Shown here one piece after another: positions 25,625 to 33,822 of a DNA stretch of 44,539 bases (the stretch's first letter is position 1; each line of letters begins with the position of its first letter). The DNA is from Streptomyces europaeiscabiei (GTDB taxonomy: Bacteria; Actinomycetota; Actinomycetes; Streptomycetales; Streptomycetaceae). The stretch covers positions 1-44,539 of the forward strand of contig NZ_LRTR01000115.1 in NCBI RefSeq assembly GCF_001550375.1, written 5' to 3'. Position numbers and translations under genes: made by a program. The notes below the pieces were generated by a model. It saw nothing but the letters and a program-made list of their open reading frames with translations, had not been told where the DNA came from and made no database searches.

Positions 25625-26326
25625 TCAGAAGTCGAAGCCGAGCTGGCCCTCGATCTTTGGAACGTTTCCGTCCGCCCAGGTGCGGGCCTTCTTGAGGTGC
25701 CGCCACTGGGGCAGCGCATCAAGATACGCCCACGACAACCGGTGGTACGGGGTGGGTCCCCGCTCCGCCAGAGCGGCCTTGTGGACAGGCGACGGGTACC
25801 CGGCGTTGGCCGCGAAACCGAAGTCTGCATGGTCGAGACCCAGTTCGGCCATCATTTTGTCGCGCTGAACCTTGGCGATCACCGAGGCGGCCGCCACAGC
25901 GACGCAGGACTGATCGCCTTTGATCACCGTACGGACCCGCCAGGGTGAGCCCAGGTAGTCGTGCTTGCCGTCGAGGATGACCGCGTCGGGCCTCACCGGA
26001 AGCGCCTCGAGGGCCCGTACCGCTGCCAGCCGCAGTGCGGCCGTCATGCCCAGGTCGTCGATCTCCTCCGGAGAGGCGTGACCGAGGGCGTGCGACGTCA
26101 CCCACTTCAGCAGCTCCTCGGAGAGCGACTTGCGTCGCTTGATCGTCAGGAGCTTGGAGTCGGTGAGGCCCTCGGGTGGTCGGCGCAGTCCGGTGACCGC
26201 CGCACAGACGGTGACGGGGCCGGCCCACGCTCCGCGCCCCACCTCGTCGACACCGGCAATGATCTTCGCTCCGGTCGTGGCACGCAAAGAGCGCTCGACG
26301 GTGTGAGTAGGTGGTTCGTACGGCAT
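25625..26326 (-). CDS. rnhB: ribonuclease HII
   Basis: The 233-residue enzyme cleaves RNA in RNA-DNA hybrids and removes single ribonucleotides. Motifs are complete: GVDEVGRG (D27, E28), DSKLL (D56), [11 protein letters not shown] (D119) and [17 protein letters not shown] (D138). The Asp-Glu-Asp-Asp set is the metal-binding catalytic tetrad. C-terminal HRLSWAY and the end region fit actinobacterial RNase HII. ATG 26326 starts the family N-terminus. It is the first gene of a likely two-gene operon with the helicase-fragment gene and is preceded by the TetR gene on the same strand. Confidence 0.95.
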   Translation of the reverse strand: MPYEPPTHTVERSLRATTGAKIIAGVDEVGRGAWAGPVTVCAAVTGLRRPPEGLTDSKLLTIKRRKSLSEELLKWVTSHALGHASPEEIDDLGMTAALRLAAVRALEALPVRPDAVILDGKHDYLGSPWRVRTVIKGDQSCVAVAAASVIAKVQRDKMMAELGLDHADFGFAANAGYPSPVHKAALAERGPTPYHRLSWAYLDALPQWRHLKKARTWADGNVPKIEGQLGFDF

Positions 26327-26408
26327 GGCGCCCTTAGCCTACGCCGCCCGCACCCCCACACGACACCCAGGTTTCCCAGGGCATTCCCAGCCCTCTCGCC
26401 GCCCCGGT

Positions 26409-27032
26409 TCAGGCGCCTCGCCGACACAGCAACGGCACCATCAACTGGTCGATCATCTCCTCGAGGTCACGCTCGCTCCATTCGCTCCCGCACATCTTTG
26501 AGCGATACATCATCATGGCCGGAATCGCATCGAAGACATAACTGTTGGCCGCGTCTTTCCGCACCTCTCCACGCCCGATTCCACGCTCAATCACCTTTCG
26601 CAGAAGCTTGACCGTCGGCTCCACGACGCCCCCGATGATCACACCATGGAAGCGCTCGGCCTGAATATTGTCGCATTCGTGAATCACCGAACGCAGAGCA
26701 AACCCTGGCTGGGAGAACATCGCCTCGCGCGCCTGCCGGCACAGCTGGAGCAGATCCTCGCGCACACTCCCGAGATCCGGCGCCTCCTCGAAGCGCGGCA
26801 GCCCCGCCTGGAGCGCGTCGGCCACGAGGTCCTCCTTCGAGGGCCAGCGGCGGTAGACCGCCGCCTTGCCCGTCTGGGCGCCGGCGGCGACCCCCTCCAT
26901 GGTGAGGCCGCTCCAGCCGACCGTACTGAGCTGTTCGAGCGCGGCATCGAGGATCGCGCGCTCGAGCACGGCGCCGCGCCGACGCGGGGAGGCCGTCTGA
27001 GCGGGAGCGGCCGTCCAGCGCGAAGTGACCAT
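26409..27032 (-). CDS. TetR-family transcriptional repressor
   Basis: The 207-residue protein has an N-terminal helix-turn-helix (about 25-66, LTMEGVAAGAQTGKAAVYRRWPSKEDLV) and a C-terminal helical domain of the TetR_C_11-like type. It should be a dimeric repressor released by a small-molecule ligand. ATG 27032 follows ACGGAGAAACACAG, a good ribosome-binding site; the longer frame is rejected. It is divergent from an EmrB/QacA-type efflux pump gene, and two 16-18 bp palindromes in the 171-base gap are the likely operators. Autoregulation and pump control are expected from this arrangement. The ligand is unknown. Confidence 0.92.
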   Translation of the reverse strand: MVTSRWTAAPAQTASPRRRGAVLERAILDAALEQLSTVGWSGLTMEGVAAGAQTGKAAVYRRWPSKEDLVADALQAGLPRFEEAPDLGSVREDLLQLCRQAREAMFSQPGFALRSVIHECDNIQAERFHGVIIGGVVEPTVKLLRKVIERGIGRGEVRKDAANSYVFDAIPAMMMYRSKMCGSEWSERDLEEMIDQLMVPLLCRRGA

Positions 27033-27114
27033 CTGTGTTTCTCCGTTGAGCCGAGGGGTGGGGATGCGAGAAGCGGAAGCGCTGGGGCGACGCACACCAC
27101 GGCGGCGACTTCAA

Positions 27115-27130
27115 TGAACGCTTGCGTTCA
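27115..27130. promoter_or_regulatory. TetR-type operator O1
   Basis: TGAACGC-TT-GCGTTCA is a perfect 16-bp palindrome. TTGCGT inside it (27122-27127) can serve as -35 for the pump gene, with TACCGT (27146-27151) as -10 at 18-base spacing. Confidence 0.8.
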
Positions 27131-27160
27131 CTAAGGGGGACTCACTACCGTGGACGCGTC

Positions 27161-27180
27161 AGTGAACGCAAGCGTTCACT
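27161..27180. promoter_or_regulatory. TetR-type operator O2
   Basis: AGTGAACGC-AA-GCGTTCACT is a perfect 20-bp palindrome containing the inverse of O1. On the minus strand its TTGCGT (27166-27171) can be the -35 of the tetR gene with TAGTGA (27142-27147) as -10, again at 18-base spacing. Operator centres are 48 bp apart. Confidence 0.8.
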
Positions 27181-27203
27181 AAGGCAGTTGTGGGGGACCC
27201 ATA

Positions 27204-28754
27204 GTGACGACCTCTCCGTTGATTCAGGATCAGAAGCCGGGAGCTGCCCGCCGGGAGGGGCACCCCGGCATCGCGCTCACCGTCATCGCGGCCTGCCAAC
27301 TCATGGTGGTACTCGACGCGACGATTGTGAACATCGCACTCCCGCACATTCAAGACGCGCTCAAATTCAGCACCACCGACCTGACATGGGTGGTCAGCGC
27401 CTACACGCTGACTTTCGGCGGCCTGCTGCTCCTGGGCGGACGGGCCGGTGACATACTCGGCCGCCGCCGTGTCTTCATGACCGGAATTCTCGTCTTCACG
27501 CTCGCCTCGCTGCTCGGCGGACTCGCCCAGGAGCCCTGGCAGCTGCTGGCGGCTCGGGCGCTCCAGGGCGTCGGTGGGGCGATCGCGTCGCCGACCGCGC
27601 TGGCGCTCATCACCACGACGTTCCCCGAAGGGCCCGAGCGGAACCGGGCGTTCGGCGTCTTCGCCGCGGTCTCCGCAGGTGGCGGCGCCATCGGTCTGCT
27701 CGCGGGCGGCATGCTCACCGAGTGGCTCGACTGGCGGTGGGTGCTGTTCGTCAACGTGCCCATCGGCGTCCTGATCGCCGTCCTCGCCCCGATGTACATC
27801 AGCGAGTCCGAGCGACACCCGGGACGGTTCGACATCGCGGGCGCGCTCACCTCGACGGCCGGCATGGCCTCGCTGGTCTACGGGTTCATCCGCGCGGCGG
27901 AGGACGGCTGGCGCGACAGCCTGGCCATCGGTTCCTTCGCGGCGGCGGTGGTCCTGCTGCTGGTGTTCGGCTTCATCGAGAGGCGGGCCAAGGAGCCCAT
28001 CACCCCACTGAGGATGTTCCGCGACCGCAATCGCTCGGGCACGTACGTGATCATGCTGAGCCTCGCCGCGGCGATGTTCGGGATGTTCTTCTTCATCGTG
28101 CTGTTCGTGCAGAACGTGCTGCAATACACGCCGATCGAGGCCGGCCTGGCCTTCCTCCCGGTGACCGTCGCGATCGTCACGGGTGCCGGTCTGTCCCAGC
28201 GGTTCCTGCCGGTGCTCGGACCCAAGCCGTTCATGGTGGCCGGTTCGACGATGGTCGTTCTCGGCCTGGGCTGGCAGACCTTCATCAGTCCCGACAGCTC
28301 CTACGCCGGCGGGGTGCTCGGCCCGATGGTGGTGTTCGGCTTCGGCATGGGCCTGAACTTCGTGACGCTCACCCTGACGGCGGTCTCCGGGGTCGCCCAG
28401 CACGAGGCGGGCGCGGCCTCCGGTCTACTCAACGTCACACAGCAGGTGGGGGGTTCGCTCGGCCTGTCCATCCTCACCACGGTCTTCGGTACGGCCAGCC
28501 GTGACGAGGCGGACAAGCAGGTGCAGCTCTTCATGACCCAGGCCACGGACGAGCAGAAGGCCGAGTTCGCCAGGACCCAGCAGCTGCCCGCCCCCTGGGG
28601 TCACGAAGTGCTCGCCCAGGGCATCTCGACGGCGTTCGTCCCGGCCGTCGCGATGGCCGTACTGGCCCTGGTCACCGCCATCTTCGTGATCAGGGTCCGC
28701 AAGAGCGACCTGGAAGCCCTCTCCGGCACGGCCGGCCCCGCCGCAGGCGGCTGA
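27204..28754 (+). CDS. MFS drug:H+ antiporter, DHA2 (EmrB/QacA) type, 14 helices
   Basis: The 516-residue membrane protein has about 14 hydrophobic helices. It carries LDATIVNIALPHI in helix 1 (38-50, DHA2 motif D1) and the loop-2/3 motif GGRAGDILGRRR (78-89). A helix-5 antiporter region (GVFAAVSAGGGAIGLLAGG) is also visible. It should export a lipophilic drug or metabolite using the proton gradient. GTG 27204 follows a GGGGGA ribosome-binding site. It is divergent from the TetR gene and probably repressed through O1/O2. A strong hairpin follows its stop. The substrate cannot be inferred. Confidence 0.92.
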   Translation: MTTSPLIQDQKPGAARREGHPGIALTVIAACQLMVVLDATIVNIALPHIQDALKFSTTDLTWVVSAYTLTFGGLLLLGGRAGDILGRRRVFMTGILVFTLASLLGGLAQEPWQLLAARALQGVGGAIASPTALALITTTFPEGPERNRAFGVFAAVSAGGGAIGLLAGGMLTEWLDWRWVLFVNVPIGVLIAVLAPMYISESERHPGRFDIAGALTSTAGMASLVYGFIRAAEDGWRDSLAIGSFAAAVVLLLVFGFIERRAKEPITPLRMFRDRNRSGTYVIMLSLAAAMFGMFFFIVLFVQNVLQYTPIEAGLAFLPVTVAIVTGAGLSQRFLPVLGPKPFMVAGSTMVVLGLGWQTFISPDSSYAGGVLGPMVVFGFGMGLNFVTLTLTAVSGVAQHEAGAASGLLNVTQQVGGSLGLSILTTVFGTASRDEADKQVQLFMTQATDEQKAEFARTQQLPAPWGHEVLAQGISTAFVPAVAMAVLALVTAIFVIRVRKSDLEALSGTAGPAAGG

Positions 28755-28780
28755 CCGGACGACCGCGGAAGCGGCTGCGG

Positions 28781-28830
28781 ACGGCCGGACCACGCCCTGG
28801 GGAACGACGCCAAGGGCATGGTCCGGCCGT
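28781..28830. terminator. bidirectional hairpin between efflux pump and DUF4153/4173 gene
   Basis: ACGGCCGGACCA-GCCCT pairs with AGGGC-TGGTCCGGCCGT, with one unpaired base on each side, across a 15-base loop. It lies between the convergent stops at 28754 and 28852. Confidence 0.8.
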
Positions 28831-28851
28831 GTGGAGCCGCGCGCCGGCTGC

Positions 28852-30501
28852 TCAGCGGTAGAACTCCGGCTCCAACCCACCGCACGCCGGGCCGCTCGCC
28901 CCCGGTACGGGCGGACGCTCGTCCAGGATGCGCCTGGCTTCTGCCTCGCCCCAGCTCGTGGCGTACCAGGGAAGGTGGCGCCGCTCGTTCAGTTCCTCCG
29001 TGATGTCCCACAGCACGCACGACCGCATGGGTTCCTCGAGCCTGTCCAGGGCGGGCACCGCGTCGGCGGACAGCCCCCTGGCATAGGGGAGGTCGAAGCG
29101 GCCCGTGGTCTCGTACCGCTCGACGTTGCGCTCGGCGATCAGTGCGTCCGGCGACGCCAGCCCGAACGCCAGCACCACGGCGACCGCGCTGACCGCGACG
29201 GCGCGCGGGAGCCAGCGGGCGCCCCACACCCCGGCGACCATGATGAGCACGATGACCAGGCCCAGCCACAGCTCCATGGTCAGCACCGAGATCCTCAGCC
29301 GCGTCAGCCCATAGGCCTCCACATACATGTCCATACGTCGCACAGCGGATGCCACGACAACGAGCGCCAGCGCGCACAGGGTTCCCAGCACACCGCGCAC
29401 GAGCGTCCGGTCACCCGATCGAGTGCGCGGGGCCCAGCGCAGGGCGACCACGATGACCAGCAGGGTGAGCAGCGTGGCCATGAGAAGCTGCCAGAACCCC
29501 TGGCGCGCGTACTCGGCGTACGTCTGGCCGGTCTTCTTCAGGACGGCGTCGTAGCCGCCGAAGAGCACGGCGAGTTGGACGGCGTTGAAGACGGCGAAGA
29601 GCGCGACGAGCCCCACCAGCGGCAGCGCCCACTCCACGCGGCCTCGGGCGCGGCCTGCGGGCACCTGCACACGGTCCCAGCGAGCCGGCGCGGCCGCCGT
29701 ACGGGCCGCCGCGAGGGTCCCGAACAGGCCCAGTGCGAGAAGCAGGATGCGCCAGGGCCCGTCGGACACGGAGACGTCGGGCACCAGAGCGCCGAGCAGA
29801 TCCGCGAAGGCCGCGTCGGCCCCGGCGAACAGCGCGCCGAAGACGAAGAGCAGGATCGCGGCCACGACCAGCGCCCGCAGCAAGGGCGCCAGACGGCCTC
29901 GGTCGCCGCCCACCCGCTCGCGCAGCCCCTGCCAGGCCCAGGCCGGGCCGGTGACCAGCGAGGTGAACACACCGACCGGGCCGAGCAGGACCGCGGGCCA
30001 GGTGCGGCCGCCGTGCAGGGCGAGGGAGCCCGCCGCGAGCGCGGTGACGACAGCGAGGAAAGAAGGCCACTCGGCGGCACGCAGCGCAGGCACGGTCAGC
30101 AGGACGATCCCGCCGATGCCCCAGACGATCGCCCACGGTCGCGGGCGGCGGCCCGCACGCCGTCCGGCGAAGTACACGGCGAGCGTCGCGGGCACGGCGA
30201 CGACGAGTATGTTGACCGCGAGGCCCTCGCCCAGCAGCATCATGCTGAGGACGCCGGTGGCCAGGGCGGCCCACAGGGTCGCGGTGCGGATCGGTGCGGG
30301 ATCATCAGGGCCGAAGTCGGTCCGTCCGGGCACCGCGGGCGGCGGGCCGCCCGGTGTCGGTCCGGGCCCGCCCGCCCTGCGCGCCGGTACGACGTCCGTG
30401 GGCGCTTTCGGCCCTGAGCGGCCCTCCTCGGTCGCGGCGCGTGCCCTGGGTGCCGGGCCTTCGGGCTCCGGCGTGGGTGGTGCCGACGGTGTTTCGGACA
30501 T
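28852..30501 (-). CDS. DUF4153/DUF4173 integral membrane protein
   Basis: The 549-residue protein has a disordered Pro-rich N-terminus (about 1-70) and about 12 transmembrane helices (about 75-440). A soluble C-terminal tail (about 450-549, ERNVERYETTGRFDLPYARGLSADAVPALDRL) is common in this family. The DUF4153/DUF4173 assignment rests on DAAFADLLG, TYAEYARQGFWQLL and RRMDMYVEAYGLTRLRI. Function is unknown. ATG 30501 follows GGGGGAGGGGG, so the longer frame is rejected. It is convergent with the pump gene, and 237 bases separate it from the ADP-ribosylglycohydrolase gene upstream. Confidence 0.85.
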   Translation of the reverse strand: MSETPSAPPTPEPEGPAPRARAATEEGRSGPKAPTDVVPARRAGGPGPTPGGPPPAVPGRTDFGPDDPAPIRTATLWAALATGVLSMMLLGEGLAVNILVVAVPATLAVYFAGRRAGRRPRPWAIVWGIGGIVLLTVPALRAAEWPSFLAVVTALAAGSLALHGGRTWPAVLLGPVGVFTSLVTGPAWAWQGLRERVGGDRGRLAPLLRALVVAAILLFVFGALFAGADAAFADLLGALVPDVSVSDGPWRILLLALGLFGTLAAARTAAAPARWDRVQVPAGRARGRVEWALPLVGLVALFAVFNAVQLAVLFGGYDAVLKKTGQTYAEYARQGFWQLLMATLLTLLVIVVALRWAPRTRSGDRTLVRGVLGTLCALALVVVASAVRRMDMYVEAYGLTRLRISVLTMELWLGLVIVLIMVAGVWGARWLPRAVAVSAVAVVLAFGLASPDALIAERNVERYETTGRFDLPYARGLSADAVPALDRLEEPMRSCVLWDITEELNERRHLPWYATSWGEAEARRILDERPPVPGASGPACGGLEPEFYR

Positions 30502-30738
30502 GGGACCCCCTCCCCCGACCGGCCCTCGACGCCCATCCCGCGCAGCGCGCAGCTGCGGCGGAAGGCCCGTGGCCGGTCCCTCGTCGCCGCTCCTCGTCAT
30601 GATCAACAGGCGGCGTGGCGGACAGGGTATGCCGCAGGAGAGCACGCATGGTCGGCCCAGGAGGGCACTGTGGCACTCCTGTGACAGTCGAGGCGATTGC
30701 GTACGACGGGGCCTGGGAAGCGCACCCGCTTCGGTCGG

Positions 30739-31641
30739 CTATCCCACCTGGAGCCAGCTCGGGAACGCTTCGGTGTGCGCCACCCATGCCTCGGGAGGCG
30801 TCCCGGTCTTCCCGGAGGCGACCACTCCGCCGACGATGGCGCAGGTCGTGTCGACGTCACCGCCCACCTGGGCCGTCGTCCAGAAACCCTGTTCGTAGTC
30901 ACCCAGGGCGCGTGCCGCCGACCAGAGCGCGAACGGCACCGTGTCGTGCGCCGTCGTGCGCCGCCCGCAGCCCAGTACGGCGGCCACCGTGTCCGCGTCG
31001 GCGTAGTCGAGCATGTCCCGGGCGCGTCGCAGTCCCGCGCCCACGGCGCTCTTCGGGACCAACGCGATGACGCCGTCCAACAGTGCTCCCGCGCTCGGCG
31101 TTCCGGCCGGGTCGGCCGCGAGGGCGGCGGCAGCGGCGACGGCCATGGCGCCGACGACGGCCTCGCGGTGCTGGTGCGTGGGGTAGGCCGAGATCTCCGC
31201 CTGATGGGTGGCCTGCTCGGGGTCGTCCGCATACCAGGCGCCCAGCGGCGCGATCCGCATGGCGGCTCCGTTGCCCCAGGATCCCTGGCCGTTGAAGAGC
31301 GCGGAGGCCAGCTCACGCCAGTCGCCGCCTTCCCGGACCAGGCGCAGCAGGCGGTTGACCGCGGGGCCGTAGCCCCGGTCGAAGTCGTGGTGCACGGCGA
31401 AGGAGCGGGCCAGCCCGTCCTGGTCGATCCGGTGGTGATCCGCCAGGACCGCCACGACGGAACAGGCCATCTCGGTGTCGTCGGTCCACTGCCAGGGGCC
31501 GGGCGGGGTCTCACGGCGCTTGAGCAGCGGGTAGTTCACGGGCACGAAGTACTGCGAGCCCAGCGCGTCCCCCACCGCGAGTCCGCGCAGGCTGGACAGG
31601 GCACGCTCCAGGCGGCCGTCGGAAGAGGAGTCAGCGGTCAT
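30739..31641 (-). CDS. ADP-ribosylglycohydrolase-family protein
   Basis: The 300-residue all-helical enzyme has the family metal-site motifs: LAVGDALGS (21-29), WTDDTEM (D54, D55) and GGDVDTTCAI (D262, D264). These Asp residues bind two Mg2+ ions in known ADP-ribosylglycohydrolases, which remove ADP-ribose from proteins or nucleic acids. The true substrate in this branch is not established. ATG 31641 is used. The histidine phosphatase gene lies 12 bases upstream on the same strand, so they are probably co-transcribed. No ADP-ribosyltransferase gene is seen nearby. Confidence 0.9.
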   Translation of the reverse strand: MTADSSSDGRLERALSSLRGLAVGDALGSQYFVPVNYPLLKRRETPPGPWQWTDDTEMACSVVAVLADHHRIDQDGLARSFAVHHDFDRGYGPAVNRLLRLVREGGDWRELASALFNGQGSWGNGAAMRIAPLGAWYADDPEQATHQAEISAYPTHQHREAVVGAMAVAAAAALAADPAGTPSAGALLDGVIALVPKSAVGAGLRRARDMLDYADADTVAAVLGCGRRTTAHDTVPFALWSAARALGDYEQGFWTTAQVGGDVDTTCAIVGGVVASGKTGTPPEAWVAHTEAFPSWLQVG

Positions 31642-31653
31642 CGCCCTGCCACT

Positions 31654-32313
31654 CTATCCGGTCGCCCCGTACGACTCCGGGTTCCGCCAGCGGTCGAACG
31701 GTCGGTCGAGCGCGTACTTGCCGTCCTCCCCCAGAACGAGCAGCCGCATCTCCGCGTTCCCGGGGTTCGACAGCGACTCGAACTCCGCCACCGTCCAGTG
31801 GAACCAGCGCATGCAGAACAGCCGCATGGCGAGCCCATGGGTGACCAGCAGGACGTTCGGCGGGTGGTCGGGGTCCTCGAAGCTGCGGAACAGGCTCTCC
31901 AGGAAACCGCCGACCCGGTCGTACACATCGGCGCCGGACTCCCCCTGCGCGAAGCGGTAGAAGAAATGTCCGTACGCGTCCCGGTAGGCCTTCTGGAGCC
32001 GCACGTCGCCGGGGTCCTGCCAGTTGCCCCAGTCCTGCTCGCGCAGCCTGGGCTCCTCGCGCACGCGGACCTGCTCGGGATCCAGATGAAACGCCTGGAA
32101 CGTCTCGTGCGTACGGCGGTACGGCGAGACGTAGACGCTGACGCGCTCGCGGCCGAGGACGTCGCGGATGCGTTTGCCGGTCTCCTCGGCCTGCTGCCAG
32201 CCGAGATCGGTGAGCGCGAGAGCGTGGTCGGGCTCGCGCTCGTACACGGTGTCATCAACATTGCCCGTTGACTCGCCGTGTCGGACAAGGATGATGCGCC
32301 GTGGTCGTGCCAT
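31654..32313 (-). CDS. histidine phosphatase (phosphoglycerate mutase-like) family protein
   Basis: The 219-residue protein has the RHG motif (R11, H12, G13) with catalytic His12, SPYRRTHET with a second Arg, and VTHGLAMRLF with the second His. Insert DWGNWQDPGDVRLQKAYRDAYGHFFYRF marks a subgroup common in actinobacteria. It may dephosphorylate a small metabolite; the substrate is unknown. ATG 32313 begins the family N-terminus. It is the first gene of a likely operon with the ADP-ribosylglycohydrolase gene. Confidence 0.9.
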   Translation of the reverse strand: MARPRRIILVRHGESTGNVDDTVYEREPDHALALTDLGWQQAEETGKRIRDVLGRERVSVYVSPYRRTHETFQAFHLDPEQVRVREEPRLREQDWGNWQDPGDVRLQKAYRDAYGHFFYRFAQGESGADVYDRVGGFLESLFRSFEDPDHPPNVLLVTHGLAMRLFCMRWFHWTVAEFESLSNPGNAEMRLLVLGEDGKYALDRPFDRWRNPESYGATG

Positions 32314-32438
32314 GCCAAGACCCTAAAGGGGACGACGGCGGATCGAGCACTCGTCCGGGTGTCATACGGCGTAGGTCACACACGTCCCGCACATCGAACC
32401 GTCAAGGTTGGAGATCCAAACCAAGCCGAGTTCGGCTC

Positions 32439-33044
32439 TCAAACGGTCCAGCTCGGCTCCAGTTCCACGATGTCGCCCGCCAGAGCCGCGACATCGGCCT
32501 CGAGCTGGGCCCGCAGGGCGAGGCGTTCGATGCGCTCCGCTCGGTACTTGCCGTGCTCGGCGGCCGACCGCCACATGGAAAGGATCAGGAACTCGTGCCC
32601 CGGCGCCTCCCCGAACAGGCCCCGCAGCATGCCCGGAGAGCCGGCCATCGCCGGGTTCCAGACCTTCTCCTGCATCAGAGCGAAGTGCTCGGCGCGCTCC
32701 TCGTGGACACGACAGTGCGCCACCCGCACCAGATCGGCGTCGGTGAAGCGCGGCTCGAAACCGGTCTTCACATCGAAGCGGTGGTCGAAGAGCTTGACCT
32801 GAATGTCCTTGAAGGTGCCCGACTGCGAGGCGGCGAGACGGTCGTGGGAGCGCGCCATGAAGGAGTCGTAGAAGGCACGACTCTCCCAGAAGGAGAAGAT
32901 GTGCGTCACTCCGGGCCGCGCCCGGCTCCAACCCCCACCCTGTCCCCGGAAACCCGGCTCCCCCAGAAGCCCCGCCCACTTTCGCTGCCCCCGCTCGAAA
33001 CCGCGGCGGTCCACCACGGTGCAGCGAATCCACTTGACCAGCAC
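32439..33044 (-). CDS. YdbC-like protein (DUF4937-type)
   Basis: The 201-residue protein begins VLVKWIRCTVVDRRGFERGQRKWAG and has two internal alpha/beta-barrel-like halves (about 1-95 and 100-190), each with an HIFSFWESRAFYDSFM- or FLILSMWRSAAEHGKY-type strand-helix. This matches YdbC/DUF4937 proteins, distant relatives of antibiotic biosynthesis monooxygenase-like folds. No function is known. GTG 33044 is chosen from family alignment; the open frame runs 83 codons further but is not coding-like. No Shine-Dalgarno is clear. It is divergent from the TerD gene. Confidence 0.72.
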   Translation of the reverse strand: MLVKWIRCTVVDRRGFERGQRKWAGLLGEPGFRGQGGGWSRARPGVTHIFSFWESRAFYDSFMARSHDRLAASQSGTFKDIQVKLFDHRFDVKTGFEPRFTDADLVRVAHCRVHEERAEHFALMQEKVWNPAMAGSPGMLRGLFGEAPGHEFLILSMWRSAAEHGKYRAERIERLALRAQLEADVAALAGDIVELEPSWTV

Positions 33045-33198
33045 CGCGCCATGGTAAGGCCACGGAACGTGGCGGCGGTCACGCTCCGGTGGGTTGCACT
33101 CGGGCGAGCGCCCCCGCGCGCGTGCAAGGATGGACAACTGGCCTGGACCGCCAGGCAGTTCGACTCGCAAGCTCAGAGGAACGGGGAGGAGAGTTCTG

Positions 33199-33732
33199 TT
33201 GAACGGCCTCAACAAGGGCATCCGCAAGGTCGAGGTGTCGGTGAAGTGGGACCCCAGCCCCGCCGGACAGCCGCCGACGGATCTCGACATCATCGCGGCG
33301 ACCTACCCGGCGGCCGATCCGAGCGGCAGTCCCGCCTACGTCGTGCATTTCGACAGCCGCTCGCCCGACGGCACCATCACCCTCAACCGGGACAGTAAGA
33401 CCGGCCAGGGCTTCGGCTGGGACGAGATCATGACCGTGGAGCTGAGCCGCCTCGACAGCCGCTACGGGCGGGTTGTCATCGGTGTCGCCATACAGCAGGG
33501 GTCCGGCGAGAAGACCTTCGTCAACGTCCAGCAGCCCGGCCTGCGCATCCGTGAGGCCTACACGGTCCTGGCGGAGGACGACTTCGGCAGCGTCCTCGGT
33601 TCCACCGCCGCGACCATCGCCGAGTTCGTGCGTGACGCCACCGGCGAGTGGGCTTTCCACCCCGGTATCACCGGTTACGACGAGGATCCGGCGACCTTCG
33701 CGCGCGTCATGGGCAGCCCTCCCCGGTCCTGA
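33199..33732 (+). CDS. TerD-family (calcium-binding stress) protein
   Basis: The 177-residue single-domain protein has KVEVSVKWDPSP, DLDIIAATYP, HFDSRSPDGTITLNRDSKTGQGFGWDEI and VELSRLDSRYGRVVIGV. These are the TerD-fold Ca2+-site regions, though diverged from canonical TerD. TerD proteins act in tellurite, stress and developmental systems of streptomycetes; the role of this one is unknown. TTG 33199 is chosen because GAGGA lies eight bases upstream and no ATG or GTG in frame fits. It is followed by a shared hairpin and by nrdJ in the opposite direction. Confidence 0.85.
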   Translation: MNGLNKGIRKVEVSVKWDPSPAGQPPTDLDIIAATYPAADPSGSPAYVVHFDSRSPDGTITLNRDSKTGQGFGWDEIMTVELSRLDSRYGRVVIGVAIQQGSGEKTFVNVQQPGLRIREAYTVLAEDDFGSVLGSTAATIAEFVRDATGEWAFHPGITGYDEDPATFARVMGSPPRS

Positions 33733-33755
33733 GGCACCGCCCGTCAGCAACACCG

Positions 33756-33790
33756 AGGGCGGTGGAGCCGAAATTCGGCTCCACCGCCCT
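33756..33790. terminator. bidirectional hairpin between TerD and nrdJ genes
   Basis: AGGGCGGTGGAGCCGAA and TTCGGCTCCACCGCCCT are perfect 17-bp arms around a single A, between convergent stops. The stem closes through AT pairs to make a small loop. Confidence 0.85.
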
Positions 33791-33822
33791 GATCTGCCGG
33801 TTCGCGCCCGGGGGCGCTCAGA

